A stretch of 64,000 nucleotides of DNA, taken from contig MNCI01026483.1 of assembly GCA_015680685.1 (NCBI GenBank), forward strand, positions 173,659 through 237,658, in the 5' to 3' direction. The notes under the pieces are model-generated. The model had not been told where the DNA came from and did not search any database. It saw only the letters and a program-made list of their open reading frames with translations. This stretch comes from Gnetum montanum (Eukaryota; Streptophyta; Gnetopsida; Gnetales; Gnetaceae). Of the stretch, positions 11,965-22,866 are shown in pieces. How positions within the stretch are numbered: position 1 is the stretch's first letter; each line of letters begins with the position of its first letter. Made by a program: the position numbers and the translations under genes.

Positions 11965-12164
11965 TGTACTGCCTGAAATCGTCGGTCCCCGGCTGGAAGG
12001 AAAAACAAAGACCGTGGGATCGCAGGACGGGCACAGATGATCCTACCTTCGCCTGAGGGTGAGCTGGAATGCACGAAGGTAGAGTACCTTGAGTGGTCCG
12101 CACGCGGATCAGACAAGGATTTCCCCGAGCGTCACCGAAGTTTTATACGCTGGGTTATGCGTAA

Positions 12165-12405
12165 ACAGTTTAGCGGGCGTAAAACGGAGCAAACAGTGAA
12201 AACAGGGCGTAAACAAAGTGTAAACAATGTTAGTGTAAATAGGGCGTAGACAGCGTATAGCGTAAACAGAGCGTAGACAGCGTAAACCATGAACAGAGCG
12301 TAGATAGCGTAAAGCGTAAACAGGGCGTAGACAGCGTAAAGCGTAAATAGGGCGTAGACAGCGTAAACAGTGTAAATGTAAACGAGCGTAAGCAGAAACA
12401 GTGTG
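12165..12405. repeat. GCGTAAACAG / GCGTAGACAG short-repeat tract
   Basis: Over twenty degenerate copies of GCGTAAACA and GCGTAGACAG in tandem, downstream of the TATA in the transcribed part of the LTR. The other LTR has the same tract at 27236-27485. Translated ORFs across it (TLYAVYALF-type) are repeat artefacts. Confidence 0.85.
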
Positions 12406-12674
12406 AACACAGCATAAACTGTAAATTGTAAGCTGTATTATGAAGTGGAGATGTAGTGCACCGGTCTAACGCAGTTGTGGCTGAACACAAGGCTGACGTA
12501 AAGCCCCAGTGGGTGCAGGGAGGCGGCTGGTTCACATGGTAGGCGGAGCGTAGAGACTGTGCTCGGCATACAGGACTTCCAGCGTAGAGGGTTTTAAGCT
12601 CTGGTTTGCAGCGTAATAGCTCTTGGGTTTGCTTTTTAAAATTTTTGCTGACCTTGAAAACGTGGAAAACTGGG

Positions 12675-12684
12675 CTTTTTATAG
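12675..12684 (-). promoter_or_regulatory. TATA box of element B 3' LTR
   Basis: CTATAAAAAG on the minus strand, preceded by the GCGTATACGC array. The opposite-strand gene inside B uses an almost identical box (GCTATAAAAAGGGG, 18527-18540). Confidence 0.75.
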
Positions 12685-12784
12685 GGGGAGGGTTTACCGG
12701 GAAAATTGGGTTGGGGGACACGTGGCATGTCGACCGGGTGCGTACAATTTAGAAATATGGTATACGTTGGGCATATACGTTACA

Positions 12785-13165
12785 TCAGGCCAGCGTATAC
12801 GCTGGGCGTATACGCTGGACTTGCTAGGTGTGTGAACTTGGGTGGACGCTGGGCGTATACGCTGAGGCGTATACACTGACGGATGTTGGCGTATATGCTG
12901 GGGCGTATACGCTGACGGATGCTGGCGCATACGCTGCGGCGTATACGCTAATGGATGCTAGCGCATACGCTGGGGCGTATATGCTAATGGATGCTGGCGT
13001 ATACGCTGGGGCGTATACGCTGATGGATGTTGGACGTCGACTTGCTTCGATTCTTGCTCCCGTTACACTTGCTGAGTGTACATGTGAGGCATGTATGCTG
13101 GGCATCGGGCGTATACGCTGAAAATGCCGAGTGTACACGCTCGGCGTATACGCTGACACAACACT
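12785..13165. repeat. GCGTATACGC palindrome array (36-bp units) in element B U3
   Basis: About nine perfect and many near copies of the 10-bp palindrome GCGTATACGC. From about 12860 to 13030 they form 36-bp units (GCTGGGGCGTATACGCTG-AYGGATGCTGGCGYATAC). Each palindrome carries two CpG on each strand. They sit between the LTR start and the TATA, the position of an enhancer. The other LTR has the array at 27855-28195 with a different number of units. Confidence 0.92.
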
Positions 13166-13297
13166 TAGTAAAAACCAAATGTTTCGATCCTCGAAATTGC
13201 CATGTGTGACTTCAAATGTAACCAAAGTCTTCTGTGGGTCACGGGGATCTGCTTCTTGTTGGACAAGCGCTAAGCTCGAAATTTTTGTGGTGTTTCA

Positions 13298-13311
13298 TTG
13301 GCCCCTCTTTG
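13298..13311 (-). other. Element B polypurine tract
   Basis: The minus strand reads CAAAGAGGGGCCAA directly before the LTR start. Confidence 0.85.
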
Positions 13312-14280
13312 TTGAAGCTTGGAGGAATTGACCTGAGAAGCATCGACAAAGAAGCGCAAAACATCACAAGCAACTTGATAAAAGCTTTGTCCCTTGCCAC
13401 TTGACTAGACGTCATCGTACCCTGTTTAGTACTGTATGGGATTGAAAATGTGAGATTGGTAGCTGGTAGGAGAGAAGGGATTATGGGGATTGGTTACTGC
13501 CCAAGGGATCATGCTCAGGAAGTGGGATGCTCACGTGTGCGGCATGCTGGTCCTCGTCGATAGCCATTGTTTGGCGGACTCGGAATTCGGGCATGCGATG
13601 CGCGTCCTTTGGCGGAACAGTGCTCTTAGTTAGTGTTCAAGAGAACTTGTTGTCAATACCAAAGCCACAGGGTGATGTTTTGCATTCTTTGGAGGAACAG
13701 CACCCTTCTTTGGGGAAACTGTTAGCGAATAGCCAAAGCCATGCAACAGGATGTTTCTTGATTGCTTTTGACATGAGTACCTATTTTCAAGATCGATACC
13801 TTCCCGCCTGGGGCTTGTATGGGAAGTGCCAAGGGCTTCTCTTTTTTTTTTGAACTTGGTCTTGTACTCATGTGCGAATGTTGTGTTTCGTGTGTTGCGA
13901 CTGCTGTAATGTTTTACAGTGTGCAATAGTCTGGTGGACAGATAGTGAATCTTCAGGGAATGAGAATGTACGGGTTAACGGTTTGATTTAGTCTTGCAAG
14001 GTGGATTAATGGACATTGCCTCATCCTGTTGCCTATGATGAAATGCACTCTTGTACGAGAACTTCTGGGCGTCATCCTGCAAACATAACTCCAAGGAGAC
14101 AAGAAAACCATGAATGAATAACTGAGCTTAGATTTAAACAGCTGCAGGTGAACAAAAATATTGGGGGCAGCTCTGAGCACTGAGTGGGAATGTCGACGAT
14201 GTCGATGAGATTGTGTGCCGATGAGGGATGCAATGATTCTGATGAATGAATATGGCTGTGAAGTGAAGAGTCGAAGATGA
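13312..14280. other. Element B 3' spacer, no supported gene
   Basis: Only short ORFs (13527-13853 plus, 13630-13926 minus) that overlap each other and show no domain. It corresponds to the untranslated region 1904-3490 in element A. Confidence 0.5.
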
Positions 14281-14284
14281 ATGT

Positions 14285-14715
14285 GCCAGTTTACAGTCTT
14301 AACAGACTATCGTGGGTTAGTTTTATGTCGTAACCCGTTGGACATCGCCCGTTTAGCGTCATGGAGGATGTTACGTTGCCAGTTTTGAGTCTTAGCGGAC
14401 CATGAATAGGCAAGCTAGTTTACAGTCTTAGTGGACTCTGATGGCTGCGACTATTTCGTGGTATAAGTTTATAGTCATAATCCAGGACTTATTTGTGGTA
14501 TCAGTTTATAGTCATAATCCAGGACTTATCTGTGGTATCAGTTTATAGTCATAATCCAGGACTTATCTGTGGTATCAGTTTATAGTCATAATCCAGGACT
14601 TGTCTATGGTATCAGTTTATAGTCATAATCCAGGACTAATCTATGGTATCAATTTATAGTCATGATTCCAGGACTAATCTGTGGTATCAGTTTATAGTCG
14701 TGATTCCAGGACTAG
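14285..14715. repeat. Tandem array 3' of element B pol
   Basis: First three or four degenerate units (CAGTTTACAGTCTTAACAGACTAT and similar). Then about six close copies of a roughly 38-bp unit, TATCAGTTTATAGTCATAATCC-AGGACTTATCTGTGG, from 14465 to 14710. The near identity of the later units points to recent local amplification. Same family as 3495-4060 in element A, at the same place. Confidence 0.92.
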
Positions 14716-14734
14716 CACGTACCTGAGCTCAAAT

Positions 14735-17700
14735 TTATGTATAGAACAGTTTCAGGAACAAGTGATTGGTTGGATTTGCAAATTCTTTTCTGTCCATGTC
14801 AGCTAGCTTGAATGCTCCATTGTCGAATGCTTTGATGACCAGGTAAGGCCCTTCCCAATTGGCTGAGAATTTATCTGGGTGTTCTCGAATAGCCTTAAGC
14901 ATGAGGTCTCCTTCTTTGATGGGGTGCTTATGAACGTCATGCCGATGTCGTCATCGTTGTTGTTTTCGGTACCATTCGATCTGATCGAGTGTGCGTACGC
15001 GCTCCTCTTCCACCAAGTCCAGGTCAATGATGCGTAGATCACTGTTTTGCCCGTCGTTGAGAAGTCCAGAAAGTGTGACCCTTAGAGATGGTACCTGTAA
15101 TTCCAAAGGTAAAACAGCTTCTGAACCGTAAACAAGACTGTATGGAGTTTTACCTGTCGAAGTCCGGTGTGTAGTACGGTATGCCCACAATGCATACACT
15201 AGTTGTTCGTGCCATCTTCGTTTACTTTGGGCAAGCATCCTTTTGAGTATTGTAATGATTGTCTTATTTGTTGCTTCTGCCTATCCATTGCTCTGAGGAT
15301 AGTAAGGGGATAAAAATGAATGTTTGATCCCTAGACTATCACAAAACGTTTTGGTCTCGGCACTACTAAATTGTGGCCCGTTGTCAGTGATGATTGTCAT
15401 GGGAATGCCAAAACGGGTTACAATGTTTTCGAGGATGAAGTGGCATACGTGTTTAGAAGTAGTTTTTCGAAGGGGCGCAGCTTCTACTCATTTCATGAAA
15501 TATTCGGTTGTTGTTATGATAAAACCATGCCCGGCAGAAGATGTGGGTGTTATCGGGCCAATAATGTCCAATCCCCACTTTTGGAAGGGCCATGTGATTT
15601 GTGTTGTGTGCAACTCATTTGGTGGGATATGGATTAGATTACTGTCTTTTTGACAAGTACTACATGTTCTGACCTTGGATAGACAGTCGTACTCCATGTG
15701 TGGCCAATAGTAGCCTAAGCATCTTATTTTTGTTGCCATTACCTTTGGTGCGATGTGTCCTCCGCATATTCCGTCGTGCACTTGTTCAACAATTGTTTGG
15801 GCTTCAGTACTATTGACGCATGTTAGCAGTATGCCTTTGTAGGATTGGCGACACAATGTGTCCCCTATTAGTGTGTATTGTCTAGAACGTTTGCGTACTG
15901 TGTCCTTTTGTGCGTTTGTTAAATGTTGTGGTGTTTCGCCGCGCAGAAGGTAATCCTTTACGTCATCATACCATTCATTAGCGTGTGTTGTACTGACAGA
16001 CACGATTGGAAGCATGTCGAGAGTATTGGTTACCGGCTCGGCACAACTGGTTACGGAGCTTGGTAACGCGTGAAACATGTCAGGGGATATGTTTAATGCC
16101 AAGGTTGCTAATGCATCTGCTATGGTATTGTCATTCTTGGAGATGTGTTGGACATCAACATTTTCGAATCGTTTAAGTAGGTTTTTGGCCAAATCACAGT
16201 ATGGTTGTAAGTGTTGCGCTTTACATGTATAGACATCTGTGACTTGGTTTACGACGAGTTGTGAGTCCCCTCTGACTACAAGCCGTGTAATGTCTAAAGC
16301 TAGTGCGGCCGCGAGACCTCTAAGGAGGCCTTCATATTCTGCTATGTTATTAGTACAATGAAAGTTGAAGTGATAAGGAAAAGGCTTAATTTACCCAGAG
16401 GGGTATGTGATTACAGCGGCAGCACTTCCTCCTCGAGAGGTGGATGCTCCATTGAAGTTTAGAATGGCATCGTAGTTATCTGGCACCGTATCTATTGCAT
16501 TTACATTTTCGTCTGGGAATTCGGGTTCTATTGTACCTAGATCGTGTGTTGGCGACGTAGTCATTTGATTTGCTATGGCTTGGCCTTTGACTAATGATTG
16601 TGCTACGTAGCGCAAGTCAAACTTAGCTATGATGGCCTTCCAACGGGCTATCTTGCTTGATTCGTAGATATTTCCAGTTATAGCTCTGAGTACATTATCT
16701 TTGCAAATTATGTTAGCCTGATTTTGGAACAGATAATGTTGCCATTTCTTTAAAGAGAAAACTAAAGCTAAACATGACTTCTCTACATCGTTGTATCGTT
16801 CTTCGTGGGCAACTAATGCATGGCTCAAGTAGTATACAGGGACTTCAGTTCCGTCATCTTGTTTATGACAAAGCATAGACGCGATTAAGGATTCTGATGT
16901 GGCCAGGTAGATGTAAAATGGCTTGTCGTTTTTAGGTGGGTACACTGTGGGTAATCGAACGAGTGCCATTTTAATGTTGTCAAATGCTTTTTGGCACTGC
17001 GAGGTCCATTCAAAATGGACATTTTTGCGTAGTAGGTGGTTCATAGGTGTTAGTTTTTCTGTCAATTTTTCTATGAACCTCCTGATGAACTGTAATCGAC
17101 CTTGTAGCCCTCGGAGCTCAGTTAGGTTGCTAGGTGATTTCAGGTTTGTAATGGCCTTAACCTTATCAGGGTCTACCCGTATCCCTGCTTCTGAGGTTAC
17201 GAATCCAAGCATTTTACCTGTTTTGACGCCGAAGACGCATTTCTTTGGGTTAAGCCATAGTTCGTATTTTAGACAACGTTTTAACACCGAGTCAAGATCC
17301 TGTACATGTTGTTCTGACGTTTTTAATTTAACCACTATGTCATCCACATAATCATTGAGTGAATGTAAGATGTAATCGCTGAAGATGTATGTCATCGCCC
17401 TTTGATATGTGGCCCCAGCGTTTTTGAGACCAAAAGGCATCATCGTGTAACAAAAAGTTCCCCAAGGTGTCATAAAAGTGGTTCGGAGTTGGTGTTCTGG
17501 ATTAATACGTATCTGGTTATATCCCGAGAACCTATCCATGAAAGATAACAGGGCATGCCCAGCGGTTGAGTCAATTAGTTGATCAATGCTAGGTAAGGGG
17601 AAGTCATCTTTTATGGTTGCTACGTTGAGGTCTCGGAAGTCAATGCATAGGCAGATACTTCCATTCTTCTTTGGGACTATAACCATGTTTGACACCCACT

Positions 17701-18290
17701 CGGCGTAATCAACAACCCTAATGAAACCAGCTTGGTAGAGCTTGGTAATCTCACTACGAATTGCTAATGCTACCTCGGGCTTGACCTTTAGTGCTTTCTG
17801 TTTCACTGGCCTTAGTCTTGGATCAAGGATAATGTTATGCTGGATGATATGAGGGTCTAGTCTGGGCATGTCTGTATAGGACCAAGCAAACGCTTTCATA
17901 TTATCCCTAAGCACGTTTTCAATATCCCTTGCTAGACGCGGTTCTAGTAATGCGCTTAATTTTAGAATTTTAATTTCCCCATCAGGCATGGTGATGGGAG
18001 TTTCAGTTAGAGGATCTTCAGTAATATTTTCGGCTTCTATGTTGAGGGATTTTGTCATACCCTCGTGGTCGTCAACCGTTTGCTGCGTTGAAGCTATTAT
18101 TGCGTCGTTTGTTGATGAGCTCGCATGAACGAGATTCATGTCGATATTCCTTTCAACCTCGCCGTATGGTCCATCAATAACTAACGGCTTAGTTAAGCAC
18201 TTGCAATCCATTAGGCTAGCTCTTGTCAATAAATAGAGAGCCTTGTAAGATGGCGGAGATTGTTTTATGTCTTTTCGCAATCTTTAGTGT
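14735..18290 (-). pseudogene. Element B pol: RT, RNase H, archaeal RNase H, integrase
   Basis: Nearly intact polyprotein read right to left from about 18290 to TAA 14735. RT has FPLPSIDQLID, SFMDRFSGYNQI, MMPFGLKNAGATYQRAM and YVDD (17340-17352). The first RNase H follows (YLATSES, EVPVYYLSHAL). The second, archaeal-type RNase H begins near 16475 with NFNGAST, where the first catalytic Asp is Asn, then AEYEGLL, GDSQLV and IADALATLA. Integrase has an HHCC finger (H..., C.TC near 15665), GLDIIGP, DNGPQF and AEATNKT, and ends in a GPY/F region (NWEGPYLV). Single stops at about 16388, 15487, 15283 and 14945 fit CAA, TGG, CAG and CGA changes. The dual RNase H places it in the Tat/Ogre group. Confidence 0.93.
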
Positions 18291-18304
18291 ATATGTACTA
18301 ATGT

Positions 18305-18360
18305 GACAGTGAAATGGCAGTTTAATGCCTTACCGGGCAAGGAACGACAGTTTAATGCTG
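18305..18360. repeat. Short GGCAGTTTAATGCC repeat at the pol start
   Basis: Two units (GGCAGTTTAATGCCTTACCGGGCAAGGAAC then GACAGTTTAATGCTG) immediately upstream of the pol frame. Same core as the arrays at 14285 and 23090. Confidence 0.7.
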
Positions 18361-18469
18361 AAATTTTTACGTTTTATTTAGTTTATGTATATAATTTTTA
18401 TATTTTTTGAAAAATTTAAAGCAAATTTGAGAAAGCACAGAAAACGAGGCAAAAAGCAAGAAAAACGGA

Positions 18470-18664
18470 GGGCGGCGGCGGTGTCAGCGTTGGCATCAGC
18501 GTCAGTGTCGGCATCGGTGTTAGCGTGCTATAAAAAGGGGAGAAGGGGCTTCATTTGTCATTTGAGTTTCAGCGTGAGCGTAAACTGCGGATCAGAGCCC
18601 CAGCGTAGACGCCGAGCGAAACCCCAGCGTAGACGCCGAGACAAACCCCAGCGTAGACGCCGAG
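18470..18664 (+). promoter_or_regulatory. Promoter and 5' UTR of the element B opposite-strand gene
   Basis: TATAAAAAG at 18529-18537 is preceded by degenerate GTCAGCGTTGGCATCAGCG repeats and followed by a 5' UTR with three 24-bp units CCCAGCGTAGACGCCGAGCGAAAC (about 18598-18664). ATG 18665 lies 136 bp after the TATA. The box and its flank match the LTR promoter (CTATAAAAAG), and the GCGTAGACGC words match the LTR palindromes, so the gene appears to have its own promoter related to that of the LTR. Confidence 0.75.
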
Positions 18665-21600
18665 ATGGGCAGAGGCAAGGAAATAGAAGGCCAAGGAAAG
18701 AAAGGTCCAGAGCTGACGTTCGCGGAGGAGAGCGAGGCGATGCTGCAGTGCCTACCCCGCCCGAGCCTTCTCGCATGGCCTGGATCTTCCAGCAAGTAAG
18801 TTCTTGACTTTGTTTTTGTTTATTTTTTTGCATATGCTTTTGTAGCGTAGACAGTTAGCATATAGGGTTTCGACGTATACGCCGAGTGTAAAGGATTCAG
18901 GGTAGCGTACCGGCGTATACGTCGCATGTGTTGCTTTTAGTGTACTGTCACGGCGTCGTTTTTTGGTGTTCAGCGTAGATGGTTGTCGGCGTATACGCCT
19001 AGTTTTCACCGTACAGTTTTTAGTGTATACGCCCAGCGTGAATAGTTAGCAATTTTGGCGTGTATACGCCCAGCGTCTACGCCGAGCGTAACAGTTTGTG
19101 TATACGCTCGGCGTATACGCCGAACGTAAATAGTTAGATTTTTTTAGCGTGTATACGCCCAGCATATATGCCGAGCGTAACAGTTTGTGTATACGCCCAG
19201 CGTCTACGCCGAGCGTAACAGTTTGATTTTTTCGCGAATGTCTATTTTTCAAAATGCAGTTTTCGGTAAAATTAATCTTTTGGATTGTTTTAATGGCTTG
19301 CAGGGACGTTGAACCTCCCCTTCTAGTGACTGAGCTAGTTGGGGTGTTGACATGGTTTGGTCCCATTGAGGGTGGTGAACCAACCCCAGATTTAATCGTT
19401 GAGAACAATGGGGTCTAGTTTCGGGACGGGGCCTGCAAATTTTTGGCCTTCCTGCTAGACCACTTCAGTGTTGTGATTTGGTCCCACCTAAGCGAGGATG
19501 TGGCGCGGAGCATCATTGAGGCCATGTTACCCGGTGCAGCGGAGGGTATTAGAATATTCATTGATGATATTGATGAAGGGCCACTTGTCGTCGAGGGTGT
19601 TCCCCCCAGTGGTCCGAGATCTGCCCGTCCATTGACACATGTGTGGGACCGGCTGCCACGGGGGCCTAACTATGTCAACAACACATTATTCCTAGCTGGC
19701 CGAGCACACACCTTGTTCCAAAATCCTCCCGGCACAATATACCGGGTGGAAAGGCAATTTCGTTTTAGCTCTGGTTGTTCCTCTCTTTTTTATTTTCAAA
19801 TATTTGCTCTTGTTTTAACTCATGTTTTCATCTTTCCGTAGGCCAAAAGTTACGAAAGAAGGGGCCTACGCAGGCGATGATGGGCTTGCATTGGCGCGCA
19901 CGGCTTTAGAGGTGTTCATGGTGGGCCCCACCCTTCGCGGGGCCGTTTTGGCCCATACTAGCGGCGCCATGAAGAACTTCCACAAGAAATTTTCTAAGGC
20001 GTTTGCACAATGCACTACGAGTGGATGGTTGCACGCCGATTGGTCCCCTAATGGACCAATTTTCCCATCTGCTTCTGATTTGGACGAAACCTTGAAATCT
20101 AACACTGAGAGTAAGTGGCAATGTTTTCTAGATGTCGTGATGTGTTTGTTCAATCGCCGAGTGTTAAACTAATATGAGGGTTTTGGATTTGTCTCTACAG
20201 CTGGCACTACCTCTGGCGGGGATTCTGTTGTGACCGGGCGGACTGAAACGACTCTCTCTATGAAATTCGGTGAAACCGTTGCCGCCCAGAAGTGGTTACG
20301 AGTAAAAGCCCCGTTATCCATTATTGCCTGTTTAGAACATGTCGGCCTCATGGCGCTCTTCGCGGCTCCTAGCCCGAACGTGTCTATAGCGGAGATGATC
20401 GGGATTGTGGATTCGTTTGACAAATCTGCTTCTCGCTATAGCGCTCGTATTAAGGGCGTTAAAGTAATTTTTGAATTATCACCCCAATTTTTTGCGGATT
20501 TGTTTGGCGTGCCTACAAGTGGTATAAAGATTGTTTTAGATAGGATGCATAAAGAAATTCAAACGATCAGCGATTTAGAGGATTGGTTAGGGGTGAGGAA
20601 AGACGCCAAAGGATTTCCTATGTAGGGGATCACGAAAGTTGAGGAAGTCAACGAGCTTTACCCCTTATTTCGAGCGTGTTTGTTTCCAAAGACTCTATCG
20701 CAAGTTAAGAGTCTCGGGGTTGAAGCAGTGCGAGTCGTGCGCACTGTTCTAGAGGTTGGCGTGCGCTACAATTGGGCTGAATTTTTATTATCAGGCATGA
20801 CTAAAGAGATAGTGTGGCTACATTCGAACATAGATGCTCAGTCCCATTTCACCTTTGCCTTTTTTGACGGTTATGTTCGTCGTTTGGCCGAATTTTTAGT
20901 AGTTCGTGGGGAGGTCATATATGTTTTGCGCGATAGGAATCAGTTATCTCGCCCCTGGGTAAACCACTTATTCGACACGACTAATCCCAAGACGCCCCCG
21001 AGGGGATTGATGAATCCCTTACAATCACTACGGGTGGATCGTCTGGCGCCTCACTCCATACGCGTGACAGTGTAGGGTTGGAACTAGACGAAATACCCTA
21101 CACTGCCAAGAAGGCGGAGCGGGTAGTCAAGGACACAATAGGCAAAGCCAAATCAAAGTTGGCGAAGCGTGACCGCCCAGCTGAGGAGCCCAGTAAGATT
21201 GAATTGCCTAAAGTAAAGCAGATTCGGCTTAAAATACCTGGTAAACCTCTTGTTTTCTTTACTTCACTTATCTTGCAGATAGTTTTAACGATTACTGGCT
21301 GTATGCAACTAACTTCATCTGTTTTGTGTTGAAAAGTCAAGAGGTAGGATTTACAGACTATACCTGAAGAGGAAGAGTTAACTGACCTGGCGGGAGGGAC
21401 TGAAGAGCTGGGGGAAGGAACTGGAGACACTGAACTACTAGATGATCAAGCGGAGACTGAAGAGATGTTCAGTGATTTTCTCACAGGTAACCTGGACCTT
21501 GGAGACCCTCCCACACCGGAGGAGACTGGAGGGAATCGTACGTCTCTTTACTTAGTCGTGCAGCCTAATATATTCCGGGATTATCTCATTGTGAAATTTT

Positions 21601-22866
21601 TGTTTTGACTCAGAGGAGAGCGAGACCATCCTTGAGATGGAGCAAGAGATTCCCCCTGAAGTGCCGCCAAAGGTTAGCACTTCGCGTGCTGATGGACCTT
21701 TTACCTGGATGGAAATGCCGAGTAAAAGGGATTTTGTAGCTGGTGTGGTCGAAGACGTCATTGAGCAAATCGAAGGGATCCATCCTAAAATAGGTATGGG
21801 AACATCCAAAGATCCTTACTATGTTAGAGTTTGATTCCTAATTTTGTCTGTTCCAACGTTTGTCTTTTCCCTATGGATAGGTGCCCAACTGAGGTGGGAT
21901 CCGTCCGAGACTGTCACCATAGAGAGCTTGCCCACACTTTCCCCAGAAATTGAACAAGTGCCCAGACCCGTTTACGAAGAGGTAGCAGAGGGCTTTGTTC
22001 ACAATGCTAAAGCAGTATGGACATGTAGGCGATCCATTGAGCAATTATGGCTCCAGATTCAGGCGAAAGAGAAAGAGGTTTCTAAACTATTGGTGGAACG
22101 GGACGATCTGAAGGCCTGATATGAATTCGCCGTAGCCAGATTAGACAATGATCGCTCTTGGCGGACCCCCGAAGTCACGTATACGAGGTATTGGATCCTA
22201 CTTAATCATCACGCAGGATTGATACGGAGACTAGGGGAGCGCAGGGCCCAAATTGAATTGTTGAACACCAAATGCCAAGATTGGAAGGCTTTCGCCTCCA
22301 AAGTACGCAAATGGGGGCAAGATGAGAAGAACCACAAGCACCAGTATAAGAAGTCGCTAAAAGAAGTGTCGATTGAGAAGTGACAGTTGGAAATGTTTGT
22401 GGAAGGCCTTCGTCTGCGCTCTGCCTTTGACACATTCACCCAAAACACAATTGTAGAGATGGAATCCCCTAAACGGCTGATAACAACCGCTTCTGGGGAA
22501 GTGTCAATGGGGGAGTTCCCTTTGAAGCGTCCTACCTGGTCGGATGTTGACAAGGGAAAGGCCCTGGCAGATGTTGATTTGGGTCTCGACGGGACAGATT
22601 GGGCAAGTGTTTCCGAAGAGGAAATCCTGCAGCGACTAGAATTCGGCTTGGGGGGACCTCCCATGGTAAGCGTTTCGTGTTCATGAAGTTAATTGATTGA
22701 ATAATGTTTGACATTTTGACCTTCGCTTATTCTTGTGTTGGTTATTTCTCTTTGGTCTTTTCAGGATGAAGGTGGCGGTGAAACTAGAGAACCTGGCCCT
22801 AGTGGAGTAGGGGCCTCTGATGCTGGCGGATCCAAGGGGGACGATCGTCATGTCCCAGATGTTTAG
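18665..22866 (+). pseudogene. Eight-exon opposite-strand gene of element B, decayed
   Basis: Not a known enzyme. Exons by splice signals and phase: 18665-18795, 19304-19756, 19842-20110, 20201-21278, 21357-21537, 21614-21793, 21881-22665, 22765-22866 (TAG). Good sites include GTAAGT at 18796 and 20111, GTACGT 21538, GTATGG 21794, GTAAGC 22666. Phases agree across all junctions; the product would be about 1,059 residues. Lesions: TAG 19416, TAG 20623, a 1-nt loss in the C run 20995-20999, TGA 22117, TGA 22381, and donors now AT at 19757 (tentative) and 21279. Residues about 290-450 (KWLRV, IVDSFDKS, RIKGVKVIFELS, FADLFGVP) resemble the plant 'putative transposon protein' family by pattern only. 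An acidic stretch covers about 645-760, a coiled coil about 815-845, and the tail is Gly-rich. No membrane segment is seen. Element A holds an older homologue. Confidence 0.85.
18796..19303 (+). repeat. Intron 1 of the opposite-strand gene, filled with GCGTATACGCC repeats
   Basis: Donor AA|GTAAGT at 18796, acceptor TTGCAG at 19303. From 18840 to 19230 it holds about a dozen GTATACGCC / GCGTCTACGCCGAGCGTAACAG units, the same palindrome core as the LTR array. This is the largest copy of the motif outside the LTRs. Confidence 0.85.

Larger units (their letters stand above)
11965..13297 (-). repeat. Element B 3' LTR
   Basis: 1,333 bp, plus-strand ends TGTACTGCC and GTGTTTCA, which gives a minus-strand LTR TGAAACAC...GGCAGTACA. 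The minus-strand TATA (CTATAAAAAG) is at 12675-12684. The part toward 13297 (U3) has a 36-bp tandem repeat built on GCGTATACGC. The part toward 11965 (R/U5) has many GCGTAAACAG and GCGTAGACAG words (12165-12400). Confidence 0.95.

Noticed and set aside
12132-12721. ORFs with TLYAVYALF repeats
   Set aside because: Translation of the GCGTAAACAG tract in the LTR; no start context, and the same in the other LTR.
12824-13225. ORFs encoding regular repeats (VYAPAYTPASIS, GAYTLMDAG)
   Set aside because: The 36-bp unit is a multiple of three, so every frame stays open; they lie in LTR U3 DNA, and both strands give such ORFs.
14465-14715. CRISPR-like regular repeats
   Set aside because: Units are head to tail without unique spacers, and the setting is a plant LTR element.
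18385-18807. 140-residue Arg-rich plus ORF
   Set aside because: It starts upstream of the TATA box and crosses the repeat units; exon 1 of the spliced gene uses another frame from ATG 18665 with a perfect splice donor.
19866-20625. Minus ORFs opposite the exons of the antisense gene
   Set aside because: Shadows; no domain, and the plus strand has consistent splice phases and homology to element A.
21241-21278. Alternative splice donor GTAAAC at 21241
   Set aside because: It looks good but gives the wrong phase for the acidic exon at 21357; CAG at 21278 fits the phase and matches GTTGCAG|GTCAGT in element A.
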